In this document: in pieces, positions 10,875-21,342 of the stretch
Layout of the letters: each line of letters opens with the position of its first letter
Numbering within the stretch: position 1 is the stretch's first letter
Assembly (NCBI GenBank): GCA_903632075.3
Contig: CAHIKZ030003327.1
Location: forward strand, 752,501-816,500
DNA from: Acanthosepion pharaonis
Taxonomy: Eukaryota; Mollusca; Cephalopoda; Sepiida; Sepiidae
Direction: 5' to 3'
Length of the DNA: 64,000 nt
Position numbers and translations under genes: made by a program
Notes under the pieces: model-generated
Databases searched by the model: none
The model's input: the letters and a program-made list of their open reading frames with translations, nothing else
Told to the model about the DNA's origin: nothing

Positions 10875-11732
10875 GTGTTCGATGGAGAAATTGTCGTCTA
10901 AATGACGCAAAAATGAAAATAACAGTGACATCTCATTTTAACAAATATATTTACCAAAATTACACAAAAATATCTTGAAATATTAAAGACTAAATTTATT
11001 CAACAAAATCGCCATTGTTTTCATAAATAGCCTGAAGACGACTTCGGAATCTACTGTAATTCTTCTGAACGGTTACCTTGTTTAAGATTGCGAGTGCTGC
11101 CATAATCCCAACCATCAGTTCATCTTTGGTGTTACAAAGAGTTTTGTTGGTCTCTCGCTTAACTACGCCTCACACATAATAATCAAAGGGGTTGAAGTCT
11201 GGGGAGTTAGGTGGCCAAGTATAAGGGTAGATGCGTTCGCACTTATTGTCTGACAGCCATGATTGGGTTCTCTTACTTCTATAGTATGGCGCAGAGACCA
11301 ATTGCCATACTTAGGGTCTTACAGCAGCTACCTTCCTAGGGCAGCACTATCGCCTCAAGACACTTGATGTAGGCCTCCGTATTGAGTCTGGGGCCCTGTG
11401 GGCAGATGAATGGAGTCATAACCTAACCATCATTAGTGATCAATCCAAGCACCATCGTAATTACCATTAGACTCATCCAACGCTTTCCGAATTCTTTGCA
11501 CTGCCGTCAGATTGACACCCAGACACAATGAAATGTTCGTATTGGAAATTCCAGCGCGAATGCCAAGCAGTATAGCATACCTTTTCTAAATTTCTGGTGG
11601 AGTGAATTAGACTTTTTTTCTCACAGACACTTCCCAACTGACCCTACTATACTCTGACGTCGACAAAATCAAAAGCAACGTGGATGCACGAAATTCAAAA
11701 TATGAAATGGCGACAATTTACCCATCGCACAC
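10875..11732 (-). mobile_element. Mariner-superfamily (DDxD-type) transposon, deleted copy
   Basis: The terminal inverted repeats are GTGTTCGATGGAGAAATTGT on the left and, reversed, GTGTGCGATGGGTAAATTGT. On the minus strand the N-terminal helix-turn-helix reads GIRAGISNTNISLCLGVN, then LTAVQRIRKALDES. The C-terminus reads PDFNPFDYYV, then ETNKTLCNTKDELM and NNGDFVE. The D of FDYYV is where maT-like mariners carry their third catalytic residue. The middle third, including the first two acidic residues, is missing or unreadable. At 858 bp it is shorter than the copy at 31644-32905 (1262 bp). TA-rich sequence flanks both ends. Confidence 0.8.
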
Positions 11733-11742
11733 ATATATATAA

Positions 11743-11995
11743 ACGTTCGCTTTCTGACCATGAGACCAGGGTTCGAATCTCACCATGGTCGATTTGTCAG
11801 GAAGGTGACTTCTTGATGTTATTGGTCTGGAGGAGATTACAGCGTGCGTCACCTTTTCTGAAAACCATACCACGGGTTGACCCAAGCCTTGTAAGTTAAA
11901 GTGGGAAGCCATCGGTGGTTGTGCTATCACGAAGTCACAAGACATCGTGACTGAGGGTTTGAGCGTGCTAGCCGTGTTCAAACTGTTGATCACAC
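11743..11995 (+). repeat. tRNA-derived SINE, family 2, 5' truncated
   Basis: Begins inside the tRNA-like head (CGTTCGCTTTCTGACC), followed by the B box GGGTTCGAATCTC. It continues with ACCATACCACGGGTTGACCC, GGTTGTGCTATCACGAAGTC and CATCGTGACTGAGGGTTTGA. The full head with the A box is seen at 52192. It starts right after the right end of the mariner element. Confidence 0.7.
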
Positions 11996-12101
11996 TAGAT
12001 AACTCACTCTCTCCCTGAAACTGAAAGTAAGGTCCGCTCTGTGTAGTTCCACTCTAAACACATGTACCTGAGCTGGCGTCTTCAATGAGGATGTGCTAGA
12101 C

Positions 12102-12103
<2 letters not shown>

Positions 12104-12142
<39 letters not shown>

Positions 12143-12155
12143 GATGTGCTAGACG

Positions 12156-12238
<83 letters not shown>
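12104..12238. repeat. (TA)n-(GA)n tracts with a duplicated 20-mer
   Basis: Two TA tracts separated by a copy of ATGAGGATGTGCTAGAC, which also precedes the first tract. The second tract passes into (GA)n. Confidence 0.95.
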
Positions 12239-12245
<7 letters not shown>

Positions 12246-12425
12246 AAGTTAGATGGGCGCTGAAATTTAAATTTATTTTTTGAAAGTTTCTTTTTTAATA
12301 GTTTCTGTTTGTTTTTATCTATGTTTTATCCATTTTGTCATTATCTAACGCACAGGCCTGAAAAAGTAATTTACGTCATTCTAAAAATGCCATCTACTTA
12401 TATAATATCTACCTATCTTGACACG

Positions 12426-12426
<1 letters not shown>

Positions 12427-12479
<53 letters not shown>
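12427..12479. repeat. (TA)n microsatellite
   Basis: About 26 TA units, abutting a hammerhead repeat. Confidence 0.97.
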
Positions 12480-12484
<5 letters not shown>

Positions 12485-12635
12485 CAAAAACATGATAAAA
12501 TCGCTACACAATTGGGAATGTGTTTCAACGCATATCAATGCGTTTCCTCAGGCCATTGAAAATTACTCGCGAGTGAACGATTAATTTAATTTCAAAAGCA
12601 AAATACCTTGAGAAAAAAATAGGCTTGGGAGCTTT
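12480..12635 (-). repeat. Dispersed repeat family B carrying a hammerhead fold
   Basis: Shares AATTTCAAAAGCAAAATAC, AATCGCTACACAAT and TTAAAACAAAAACAT with 58600-58740. The unit sits directly beside a TA tract. Confidence 0.7.
12499..12557 (-). ncRNA. Hammerhead ribozyme, family B, consensus core
   Basis: Minus strand: stem I 5' half AATGGC, core CTGAGGA (fits CUGANGA), stem II AACGCA/TGCGTT with loop TTGATA, GAAA, stem III CACA/TGTG with loop TTCCCAAT, then TA at the cleavage position and stem I 3' half GCGATT. Every invariant core base of the hammerhead is present, and stems II and III are perfect. Stem I has one G-G mismatch. Hammerheads of this compact form are known from Penelope-like elements and metazoan retrozymes, where they process tandem transcripts. 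Self-cleavage is inferred, not shown. Confidence 0.8.
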
Positions 12636-13179
12636 ACTGTGATAAACCAATCGGATATATCCTACGTGAAATTCAAATTAAGCGAAAAAGAAAAAATAAA
12701 GACAATTAGAAATGTGTCATGACAGGAAGTTGTCTGCAAACAGATCCCAGACATTAGATTAAAGACTGATACAGATGGTGACGTTATTTTGTAAAGTGTA
12801 TACAAGTCAGACAATCAACTATCCCAAGAAAAATGCATGGAGGCTATGGAAGTAATTTAGCCTAATGCTAACTACTTATATGCTTTCTGATTTTGCTATA
12901 TAAAATTTTAGTAGTTGATAAATAAGAGGCCTCTTTAAGAAACTAGTAAATAATTTAAACGAATAGGATTATTTAGACAATTAATATGCATCCGTTAAGT
13001 AAAGATCATCCATATAAGATGTTAATGCCAATATGATAAAATACTAACTACATACAGGTACATCAATATAAGATTTCAATAATACTAACAGGAAATTAAT
13101 ACAGAACTATATTAAATCTAAATAAATCCTACAAATAGAAAAATAAGCCATATAATGTGCATTGCAGTTAGTCTACTAA
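12636..13179. other. No gene seen
   Basis: Very AT-rich. I recognise no frame or repeat end. Confidence 0.4.
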
Positions 13180-13480
13180 AAATATAAAAGAAAGCATAAT
13201 CAAATTTCAAAATTTCACGAAATTGCAAGGTAAAGGTAGACTGTTTTCAATTTTCCGTTAATTCACTTCTTTGAAGTTATTTTATCAGAAAATTTGATAA
13301 TTTCCATTTTTCCATGTAAACATAGAAAACAGGGTTCATTTAAAGATATACATATTCTAGCACTTTTTAAAATTTTCCGTTTCAAATTAGGAGTTTTATT
13401 AGTGTCTTTTAAACTCCAAAAATATTTAGAAAGTGAAATATAATTTAAATACGTACTATTAATGAAGGACAAGTTATGTT
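13180..13480 (-). pseudogene. Retroelement C-terminal Cys-rich domain fragment
   Basis: The minus strand reads FINSTYLNYISLSKYFWSLK, then DTNKTPNLKRKILKSA, CFLCLHGKMEIIKFSD and, after a stop, YLAIS. The arrangement LSKYxWxLKD...W/RxIL...CxLCLxxKxxII is the zinc-binding tail I associate with Penelope-like and similar RT-endonuclease proteins. It is interrupted and has no upstream RT nearby. Confidence 0.5.
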
Positions 13481-14440
13481 GATAACACCTAGTCTTAAAA
13501 AAGAATTCTTAGTACTATCAATATAGAATTTTCAACAGACGTATTCTCAGTTGTAGAAATAGGGGAGTTTACTAAATGATTTTCCTATTTCTATCTCTCT
13601 TCTTTAGATCACTATCATCATATTTTCTATATTTGATTTCAGCGTACTTGTAAACACTATTCTTTAAAACAGTATTATAAACACCGCTATATTTATCAAA
13701 GAAAATCTACACGTTTAACATTAGTAGCTATCTTAACTTTAAGACCTTTTAATTCTCTATGAATTATTTTCATTAATTTGTCAACCTTGATTTTTGTAGA
13801 ATTTTCACTACCATAAGACCATCATCTCTAAATAACCCTATATTATCACGATTAACGTCATCATAAGCGCTAATTTTATTATTAAATAAATATTATTAAA
13901 TAAACCCATCAGGTTAGAGAACTCTGCAGAAGCTAATGATCCCATTTAAATATCAAAGTAATCAACAGAGTTCTTAAGCTGCTGTTCATTATTATAGTTA
14001 TTTCTTCACTGGAGATGTTAGAATATTCTATTCCAAAGCCAGGGTAAAAAAGATCCTTGGAAATGGAGGGGTAAAAATCCACAAGATGAAATTGGATACA
14101 AGAGCAGATGCTTTTGTAACAAATCTATCTGAGCCAATTATTGATATCTGTAGTACCAATCCAGTCTATAAAAACAATGCGTGGTTTAATCTGTTTGTTG
14201 ACTCAACCCAGGACAAGTGTACTAATCAACAAATACCTGGATATATATATATATCTCACACCATCAATCACTACCTTCTATGTCAACTTATATAAGCTTA
14301 ATACTGCCCGTCAAAAGTGTAAATTTTAATTTCATTTTTCGTTTCACCTTTTGAAAGTGATGTCTGATGATCCAGGGAAAAGTCTCTGGTGAAAGAATTT
14401 ATTACAATGGAGCCTTAAAGTGGCCTGTTTTTCTTTTAAT

Positions 14441-14442
<2 letters not shown>
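13481..14442. other. Unassigned
   Basis: Around 13735-14010 there are patches that might be decayed retroelement coding sequence on the minus strand, but I found no diagnostic motif. Confidence 0.35.

Positions 14443-14512
<70 letters not shown>
14443..14512. repeat. (TA)n microsatellite
   Basis: About 35 TA units, followed by short GT runs. Confidence 0.97.
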
Positions 14513-14515
<3 letters not shown>

Positions 14516-14596
14516 TGTGTGTGTGTGTAAGTGTGCGTGTGTAAGTGTGTGTGTGTGTATTCCTGTAAAATACAAAGAATCATCTACAATCTTATT

Positions 14597-14790
14597 CGTC
14601 CTAACCTGACATCAGTCAATTTCCCAACATCGTAACGTCGCTTCCTGTGGCATTCTTATAAATATTTTCATGATAATTGTTCTGATGAGTTTGCCTCTTT
14701 GGTACTTAGACTTTATGAATTTAATTGTAGTATTAGATTGACGGAAAGTTTTCTTCGACTTACAGTTTCTTGGGGTAATGTTATGCGAGG
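14597..14790 (+). pseudogene. CR1/jockey-like LINE tail fragment
   Basis: Matches 62215-62390 in order: CATAAATA/TATAAATATTTTC, ATGATAATTGTTC, GATGARTTTGCC-like, TACTTAGACTTTATGAATTT, then a G-GTT-GACGGAAAG block. In the family this encodes LYKYFHxNCSDE and PRLYEFxxxxRL. Stops interrupt every frame here. Confidence 0.6.
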
Positions 14791-15153
14791 GATGATATTT
14801 ATGAACAGTTCAACTAGAATACTGCCTGCCGATGTATCGGGATACGACAAAGTAGCACTGTCAGTCTAGTGATGATTATCTGTGAGCGAAAGCGTCGAAG
14901 TGAGCTCCGAAAATATCGGTGAATTCTTTCGGAGGCCGGCTCCTCCCATGCTCACAATGTCCGAAGCTGGAATTGATTACGAGTCCCATATATGCTCCAT
15001 GACGACCGCTTGGTAGCGTTGAATCTTTTTCTCCTCTTGCTTCAGGAGATTGCGTCTATATTTGACTCGAACCATTTAGAAACAAACCTACAAGAATTTT
15101 AAGAAAGTTTTATTGGCCTTGTGTCGTAGCATTGTTAGTTTGTTTTGATAAAG

Positions 15154-15154
<1 letters not shown>
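14791..15154. other. No gene seen
   Basis: Less AT-rich than the surroundings, but without a recognisable frame or RNA. Confidence 0.35.
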
Positions 15155-15227
<73 letters not shown>

Positions 15228-15240
15228 GGAGAGAGAGAGA
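15155..15240. repeat. Compound (CA)n-(TA)n-(GA)n microsatellite
   Basis: Three successive dinucleotide tracts. Confidence 0.97.
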
Positions 15241-15512
15241 TAGAGATAGAAAGAGAAAGACAGAGAGAATAAGATAGTGACAGAAAGAAATTTAGGTAGT
15301 GAGTGTGTGTGCGTGTGTGTGTGTTAGTTACAATCGTTAATAAACAAACGGCCTGCAAAGATGCCGATTCCTTCTTATCATGAAAGCATAGCAGCATGGA
15401 AAGAAAACAAAGGCTCTAATTATTTTGCACTTCCGCTTGTTATGAGAATCTTTATAGCACACTATTTACCTATTTGTGTTCGTTCATCTCTCTCACACTC
15501 TCTCTCTCTCGC

Positions 15513-15518
<6 letters not shown>

Positions 15519-15559
<41 letters not shown>
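15519..15559. repeat. (TA)n microsatellite
   Basis: About 20 TA units after a CT-rich run. Confidence 0.95.
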
Positions 15560-15561
<2 letters not shown>

Positions 15562-15632
15562 ATAATCCTAAGGAGCCAGGCAAACCTACCTAGATTTCAC
15601 ATAAACGGATCGTCAGGGCGAATACCACCATT

Positions 15633-15636
<4 letters not shown>

Positions 15637-15663
<27 letters not shown>
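15637..15663. repeat. (TA)n microsatellite
   Basis: About 13 TA units, with GATC/TATC repeats downstream to 15735. Confidence 0.95.
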
Positions 15664-15877
15664 CGATCTATGTATCTGTGAGTCTTGATCAGTATTTTCA
15701 GTTCTATCTCAGTATTTTCATTATCTATCTATCTAACTAGTTAGCTACTTGTGTAACACTTTGTTTTCATACCTGGCAATATTTACTCTATTTCTGTCTA
15801 CCTTTTATACATAATTTTGTAGTGTTTCCTTTAATCATGCTATGTTTGCACGAGCGATCGCATCCATCTATCCATAT

Positions 15878-15882
<5 letters not shown>

Positions 15883-15955
<73 letters not shown>
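15883..15955. repeat. Compound (CA)n-(TA)n microsatellite
   Basis: CA units to about 15907, then TA units. Confidence 0.97.
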
Positions 15956-15963
<8 letters not shown>

Positions 15964-16741
15964 AATTAATAGCACCAAGCTTTTCAATATATATGAGAAG
16001 CGCTGTTCTCAGCATAATCCCCTCCAGGTGGAATCTGTTTTTGCGCAGCTTTAGAGCTTCTCTTTTTAATCAGTAGTCTTCTTTTTCTTCTTTTTATGTT
16101 ATGAATATTTCCGATCAGTTGTTTTTTTTTTAAATTTCGCATTTACCAAGATTCTATCGCCACCACTCAATAACTTTAGAATATTACGCTTCTCTTTTGA
16201 GTTTATAACATTTCAACGACACATGACAAAGTTCATAGTTCCGAATTCTTAAAATAGAAATAGTTGTACAACTACATGTATCTGCTTGCAATATGATAAA
16301 CAACCTTGGATGTGCACAATAAAAACTCAAAAAGCCAAATAATTTATTGGAAATATTTCTAAGCTTAATTCCCATATGAATGTAGATGATAAAATCTCAA
16401 CATAGTGATATGCACCCCTTTCACCCCTTGTCTGGATGATTGAATTCCTCTGTATCCTTGGTAACCATAAATTATGAATTTCCCTTGCAGTTAAAATTTA
16501 AAATATAAGTTACTCCAAAATTCGCTTGAGTCTGAAATGGAACTAACGTTTTTAATTTAATTACAAAATTAAATTTAAAGTTTTTAGCTTCCATTTTTGA
16601 AACATGGTTATTACTGTGTAGCGAAAAACCATATTTTAAATCAGTTAATTTATAATATTAATCCCCTGTAAATTTACTATTTTGTAAAAATAAAAAATAA
16701 AAATATCAATAAGAACACCAGATTACTTATCTTACTGTTCT

Positions 16742-16746
<5 letters not shown>
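15956..16746. other. No gene seen
   Basis: AT-rich, no recognisable frame. Confidence 0.4.

Positions 16747-16786
<40 letters not shown>
16747..16786. repeat. (TA)n microsatellite
   Basis: About 20 TA units. Confidence 0.96.
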
Positions 16787-16788
<2 letters not shown>

Positions 16789-17725
16789 ACTTCTAAAGAT
16801 TTGCTAAAAATGGGTATACAGAATGAAAAATGCCACAAAATTCATAAGACTATTGCTTTATCTTCAAAATCTTTATGTTATAAAAATGAGGAAAGACCAA
16901 AGTATATTTTGATTATTAAATTATAATTTAATCCTTTCAGACCCTTCAAAATTTTGGTTAATTCTTTGTTCTTGTCGATAAAACATTAAATTACTTAGAA
17001 CATTTTAACTTTTTAAGATTACTGGCTAGTTAAGAAATTATATGAAGAAAGGCGCTCACGTTAAAAATAATTTTAAATTTCCCAAATATCAGACTGCCAA
17101 AACTGCATAAAATCACCACGCCTCTGTGTTAAAAATACATTTTCTGCGATAATTTCACCAAAAAGTAACTAATAATTGCTCCAAATGAGATTGATTACAC
17201 GTTAAATCAGTTAATGTTCCTCAAATAAAGTTTCAGAAAAGTATTTTTAATTTTTGAAAGATTGTTTAATAAAGAGAATTCTGTTGTGCTTAGAGAATTG
17301 TAAACATGGTTAAATTAGCAATTGTTAGTAATTACAAAACATTTTAAATTGGTTTCGAAATGCAGCAAAGTATTTGGTTTACTGGAATTATTAAATCGAA
17401 TCTATTAGAATAAAATTAAACGTAAAATAAAAGCTCCAAGAAAAAAATTTTAAAAGATCATTTCATAAGTAGCGCTTTTCTATGGAGGTACCTACATATA
17501 TGCTTCTTATACTAGAATTTACCCAATGCAAGGCACTTAAAATAGATGGTCACTGAATGAGGAGTGCGACTGGAATGGAAGAGAAGATGGGAAGCGAAAT
17601 TTCCAAATGTAAGGTATATAAATAAGTTTTTAGTAATTAGGGAAGGACTTACGTGACAGTTCTTGGGAAAAAAAAACATATCTTAGTTGAACTTTTCTTA
17701 AATTTGTAACACTGAGGAAAGGAGG
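16787..17725. other. No gene seen
   Basis: Extremely AT-rich. No exon, transposon end or RNA recognised. Confidence 0.4.
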
Positions 17726-17897
17726 TTATTTCCCAAATATATCAAGGTTGCCGAGTAGTTTCAACGGATCTTTGTGATCCTTGTCGAACGCCTTTGCGCT
17801 GTCTATAAAACATACATGCATGTCCTTTTGCATTTGTATTGCTTTCTGCAAACATTCTGACATGAATATCGTGTTCTTTGTTCCGGTATCTTTAATA
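17726..17897 (-). pseudogene. RTE-like LINE, inverted RT motif A segment
   Basis: The minus strand reads IIKDTGTKNTIFMSECLQKA, then MQKDMHVCFIDSAKAFDK and LLGNLDIFGK, followed by a stop. FIDxxKAFDK is RT motif A of RTE-like LINEs. The next part of the same protein lies on the opposite strand from about 17893, so this is the inverted 5' part of the element described in the next entry. Confidence 0.75.
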
Positions 17898-18835
17898 ATC
17901 AAATGGTCTGCATGCGGATAGAGAAAGAATTTAACAGATATAAAAAAAAATAGAATGGAGCGTTGGGTAAGGATGTGTCATCTCACCGGACTTATTTAAT
18001 CTATACGAGGCAAATTCTGAGAGAACTGGAAATCCTACCATGATTCATCATTGGCTGGCACAATCTTAGCAACATAAGATACGCAGATGAGACAGTGCAG
18101 TTAGTAGACACGGAAAGGGAATTAAAATACCTCAAACAGAAGGTAGCGAAGGAGAGTGAGAAGGGACTAAGCATAAACTACAAGACAGAATGCATGGTTA
18201 TCTGTAAAAGGATGAGCCCGAAATGTGATTTACAAGTTGGGGATATTAAAATCAAGCAAGTACGAAAATTTAAATATCTGGGAAGTGTTCTGACAGAGAG
18301 GACGGTAAATGCGACGCACTGAGACCCGAAAAAGTATTAAGAGACAGGAGGATTTCTTTGGTAACAAAGAAAAGAGTGGTAAACTGCTACGTGATATCTG
18401 TTCGCCTTTACTGCAGTGAATTTTGGACGGTTTCCTCAAAGATGAAGAGTCGAGGCAACGGAGATATATTTCTACAGGTGGATGTTAAGGATACCATGGA
18501 CCGAACATTTGATCAAGGGTGAGGTTTTGGAGAGGATGCAAACAAGGAGGAAGCTTATGCATAACATCAGGAAGAGGAAGCTGAAATTTCTGGGACACGT
18601 AATGAGAAACGAGGGCTTGCAGAATCTGATACTCTCAGGGCGGATAGAGGGAAAAGGAGACAAGGGAAAACAACGCGTGATGTACCTAGCGGGCATAAAC
18701 AAGTGGATGACGGAACAGGGTTTGAGAGAAGTAGCAAAAGGACAAAGCATGTTGAGAGCTACAAGGCATAGGGGGAAGTGGAGAGCCGTAATCGCGTACG
18801 TCCTGAAGGGACACAGAACATAAAAGGAGGAGTTA
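17893..18835 (+). pseudogene. RTE-like LINE, RT to C-terminus
   Basis: Plus-strand pieces in order: NQMVCMRIEKEFN, GCVISPDLFNLYE, NIRYADETVQLVDTE, KESEKGLSINYKTECMVICK, VRKFKYLGSVLTE, ISLVTKKRVVNCYVISVRLY, LRIPWTEH, KRKLKFLGHVMRNEGLQNL and LKGHRT. They cover RT motifs B to E and the C-terminal region. The catalytic YADD is read as YADE (18080-18091). Frameshifts fall between GCVISPD and YADE and after VLTE. The longest intact stretch is 18482-18823 (113 residues). This is a dead copy that reaches the natural 3' coding end. Confidence 0.85.
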
Positions 18836-18976
18836 GAATGTGGTTTTGTAGAGGAAATATCTACACTGGTAATTTTAAAAAGTAGAGTTCATTTGAACAT
18901 ACACAATTCAAAGATATAATCTAAACGTATAAGCATAGTAAAACAAAATTTTCAAAATACTGCTTGTACCTCATGT

Positions 18977-18978
<2 letters not shown>

Positions 18979-19044
<66 letters not shown>
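18979..19044. repeat. (TA)n microsatellite
   Basis: About 33 TA units. Confidence 0.97.
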
Positions 19045-19047
<3 letters not shown>

Positions 19048-19925
19048 GTACATGGAGAGCAACCTTTCTTTTTTAAACATCTTTCATTAAATACACCAGA
19101 CAAGGAAGATTTAATTAACATTTTATTCAGTTTTTTCAGAGGCCTGACTTTTCCCGTTTTGTAAGCGTAAGGGAGTACAGAAATTTTCCATACTTTTCAT
19201 TGTCCCAAAAGTTTTCAGCTACTTCTTTAGCCATTTTCAAGGGAGTGGGTATTTTGGTGTTATTATTTTTTCTTGTGATCTGACTGTTTAAGTCATATTT
19301 TGTTTTCGTGCTGTTTTGAATAGAAGCGTTCATTCCGAGCCGTCAATTGTTTTGCACGGCTCTAATTCGCGAGGCATGTTTGTTTTTTTTAAAAACAACA
19401 ACTTTTAACACTCCATTTCCACTGTTAAATAAGACGAGAGTGATAGTTGTAATAAATATGGCGACAAAGATGACGACAATAGTCCGAATAATGTAAATAG
19501 TGATAAAAATATAATTTTGATGAATGATAAAAACATCATTATTTCAGTAATATATTATAAGTTTTACTTGTTTTGTTTTTTTTTTGGCGGCGGGGGGTGT
19601 AATCACAGTAGAAATAGGGTGTTTAATGATTTTTCGTATATAAAAGTGAACATTGAAGCGAGTTACCCTGGATAGGTACCACTGTATTAAAGTTGTATAA
19701 TAAATTTTGAAATCAGTGGTATTGACTGGCGAAGAGACGAAAGACAACGGTGAAAAGCGTTAGGAAATATTTCTTTTGCTATGCCCTGACATTCTCACTG
19801 TTGCACAATGTATGGGCTTGTATGTAGGTCATAAGCGGGACTGAAGCGACATATATGACAAAAACATAAACACTCAATAAGGTTCTCGAATCCTCATGCG
19901 TCGAAATCGACAGAAGAGACCTTCA
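19045..19925. other. Unassigned; possible retroelement remnant
   Basis: An open minus-strand stretch at 19136-19333 encodes a lysine- and asparagine-rich peptide that I do not recognise. It might belong to the RT-like relic upstream on the same strand. Confidence 0.3.
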
Positions 19926-19943
19926 TATCTATCTATCTATCTA

Positions 19944-19996
<53 letters not shown>
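19926..19996. repeat. (TATC)n-(TA)n microsatellite
   Basis: TATC repeats run into TA repeats, with GATT repeats just after. Confidence 0.95.
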
Positions 19997-20001
<5 letters not shown>

Positions 20002-20084
20002 TGATTGATTGTTTGATTGAGGGATTGATTGATAATAATTTTCAATATGAAACTGCATTAGTGTACAGTTAGTTTTATACTATA

Positions 20085-20610
20085 TATCAGCAAACCAGTT
20101 TGTCACGTCTTTGGTATTAATCCAAAGTTTCAGGCCTATTTTTTCTTTAATTTCTTGATTAACTCTTTCTTGGATATTTTTACTAATTTTGCCGATCTGA
20201 GTTCTTGTTGGGTTTATTAACCTTGTAGTCGGATTTGCTTCGAAATCTGGTTTGGGGTCTTTTAAGGTTATATAGCACTATCTGTTTCGTTAAGTTTACC
20301 TACTCTATTGCTAACCTTCAGATTATCTGTGTTTTTTTTACTGCTAGTATTAATATTCTCCACCATGTTGAGGTCATTATTATTTGTCTTTTTATAGTTC
20401 TTATGTAAATCCTTATTAATTAGATCGTTGTAGCCCCTTGTCGTTATTTTAAAGAAGTTTCCTGTTTTGCCGGATTTCACCCAAATTTTAACCGTTGTTT
20501 TAATACATTTTACTATTTTATCCAGGCGTTTTTGAAAGTACCATTTCTTTTCATAGAAATTTATCTTATTTATTATTTCCTATAGGTCATTTTAAAAACC
20601 AGACAAATTA
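20085..20610 (-). pseudogene. RT-like retroelement fragment, unusual family
   Basis: From about 20600 downward the minus strand reads FYEKKWYFQKRLDKIVKCIK, TGNFFKITTRGYNDLINKDL and HKNYKKTNNNDLNMVENINT. After one frame change near 20267 it continues TLKDPKPDFEANPTTRLINP, TRTQIGKISKNIQERVNQEI and LWINTKDVTNWFADI, then stops at about 20090. The core LKDxKxxFxxNPxxRLINPxxxxIGxISK is one I recall from RT-containing proteins of cnidarians and molluscs that are neither gypsy nor typical LINE. Only the fingers region of the RT is present, and the catalytic DD region is missing. The assignment rests on remembered family patterns. Confidence 0.55.
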
Positions 20611-20707
20611 TGAATAAAAAATCATAAAGGACAATATCTGACTTTATGTCTCTGGTCGGGACCCAGAAAGAAATGATCATACATCAGAAATCAAAGATAA
20701 TAAAATG

Positions 20708-20712
20708 ATAAC
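20708..20712. repeat. Target site duplication, gypsy-1, left
   Basis: ATAAC, compared with ATTAC at 26054-26058. One mismatch after insertion is compatible with the LTR divergence. Confidence 0.5.
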
Positions 20713-21073
20713 TGCTATGGGGTCCACCCCTTTTTCCTACAAGTGCACTCGACCAGTGTGTACTTGGACTGCTGCCAGTGAATACCCGGGAGATCGAGTG
20801 AGTAACAGAGAGATACACTGATACATTGAACAGTGAGAGGGTAAGAGTGTGAGGTAACCGCTTTGAAGGAGTCACAGTTGCGAGCACGTAGACTCAGAAG
20901 GAAGTCTTACTTCGATACTGAATTTCCCAGACTGTATATATATTATTATTGCATTTCTGGATCTACTAACCGTATTACCAATTGTGTTATTACGTCAATA
21001 TATTTATTTGCTATATTTCATTCTTGCGTTTGTCATTCATTTGAGACCGGATTTCATCCCGGAATCCACAACA
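20713..21073 (+). repeat. Gypsy-1 5' LTR
   Basis: Starts TGCTATGGGGTCCACC and ends CATCCCGGAATCCACAACA. It aligns over its whole length with 25681-26053 and lacks a 10 bp duplication (CTACTAACCG) present in the 3' LTR. Confidence 0.93.
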
Positions 21074-21312
21074 AATTGACGACGAAGATTCGAACTCACA
21101 CGGGAAGAAAAAAAAAAAGAAAAATTTTTTCCCTCGTCGTCCACAGCGAATTGGCGACGAGCGATTCGAACTCACACGAGAAGAAAAAATAGAAAAATCC
21201 TCCCCTCGTCCACAACAAATTGACGACGAACGATTTGAACTAACATAGGAAGAACAAACAACAACAAAAAATTCCCTCGTCGTCCATAACAATTTGGCGA
21301 CAAAGAGTTACG
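21065..21312 (+). repeat. Tandem repeat of the LTR-end/PBS junction
   Basis: Units start at 21065, 21140, 21209 and 21283 (periods 75, 69 and 74; the last is partial). Each begins with the LTR terminus TCCACAACA or a variant. Then come TTGRCGACGA-like bases, ATTCGAACTCACACG-like bases, an A-rich stretch and CCCTCGTCG. TGGCGACGAG at 21152-21161 is complementary to the 3' end CTCGTCGCCA of a tRNA-Ser, a plausible primer. Confidence 0.8.
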
Positions 21313-21342
21313 AGGAGTAAAAATACGTAAAATTGAGTTATC

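Noticed and set aside
11740..11780. tRNA gene suggested by GGGTTCGAATCTC
   Set aside because: Only the B-box half is present; it is a 5' truncated SINE.
14443..14609. Open frames full of YIYIYI, THTHTH or SLSLSL across microsatellites (here and at about 25 other places)
   Set aside because: They are translations of dinucleotide repeats, not proteins.
21011..21292. Open minus-strand frame over the gypsy-1 leader
   Set aside because: It is the antisense of the leader tandem repeat; its repeated peptides simply mirror the DNA repeat.
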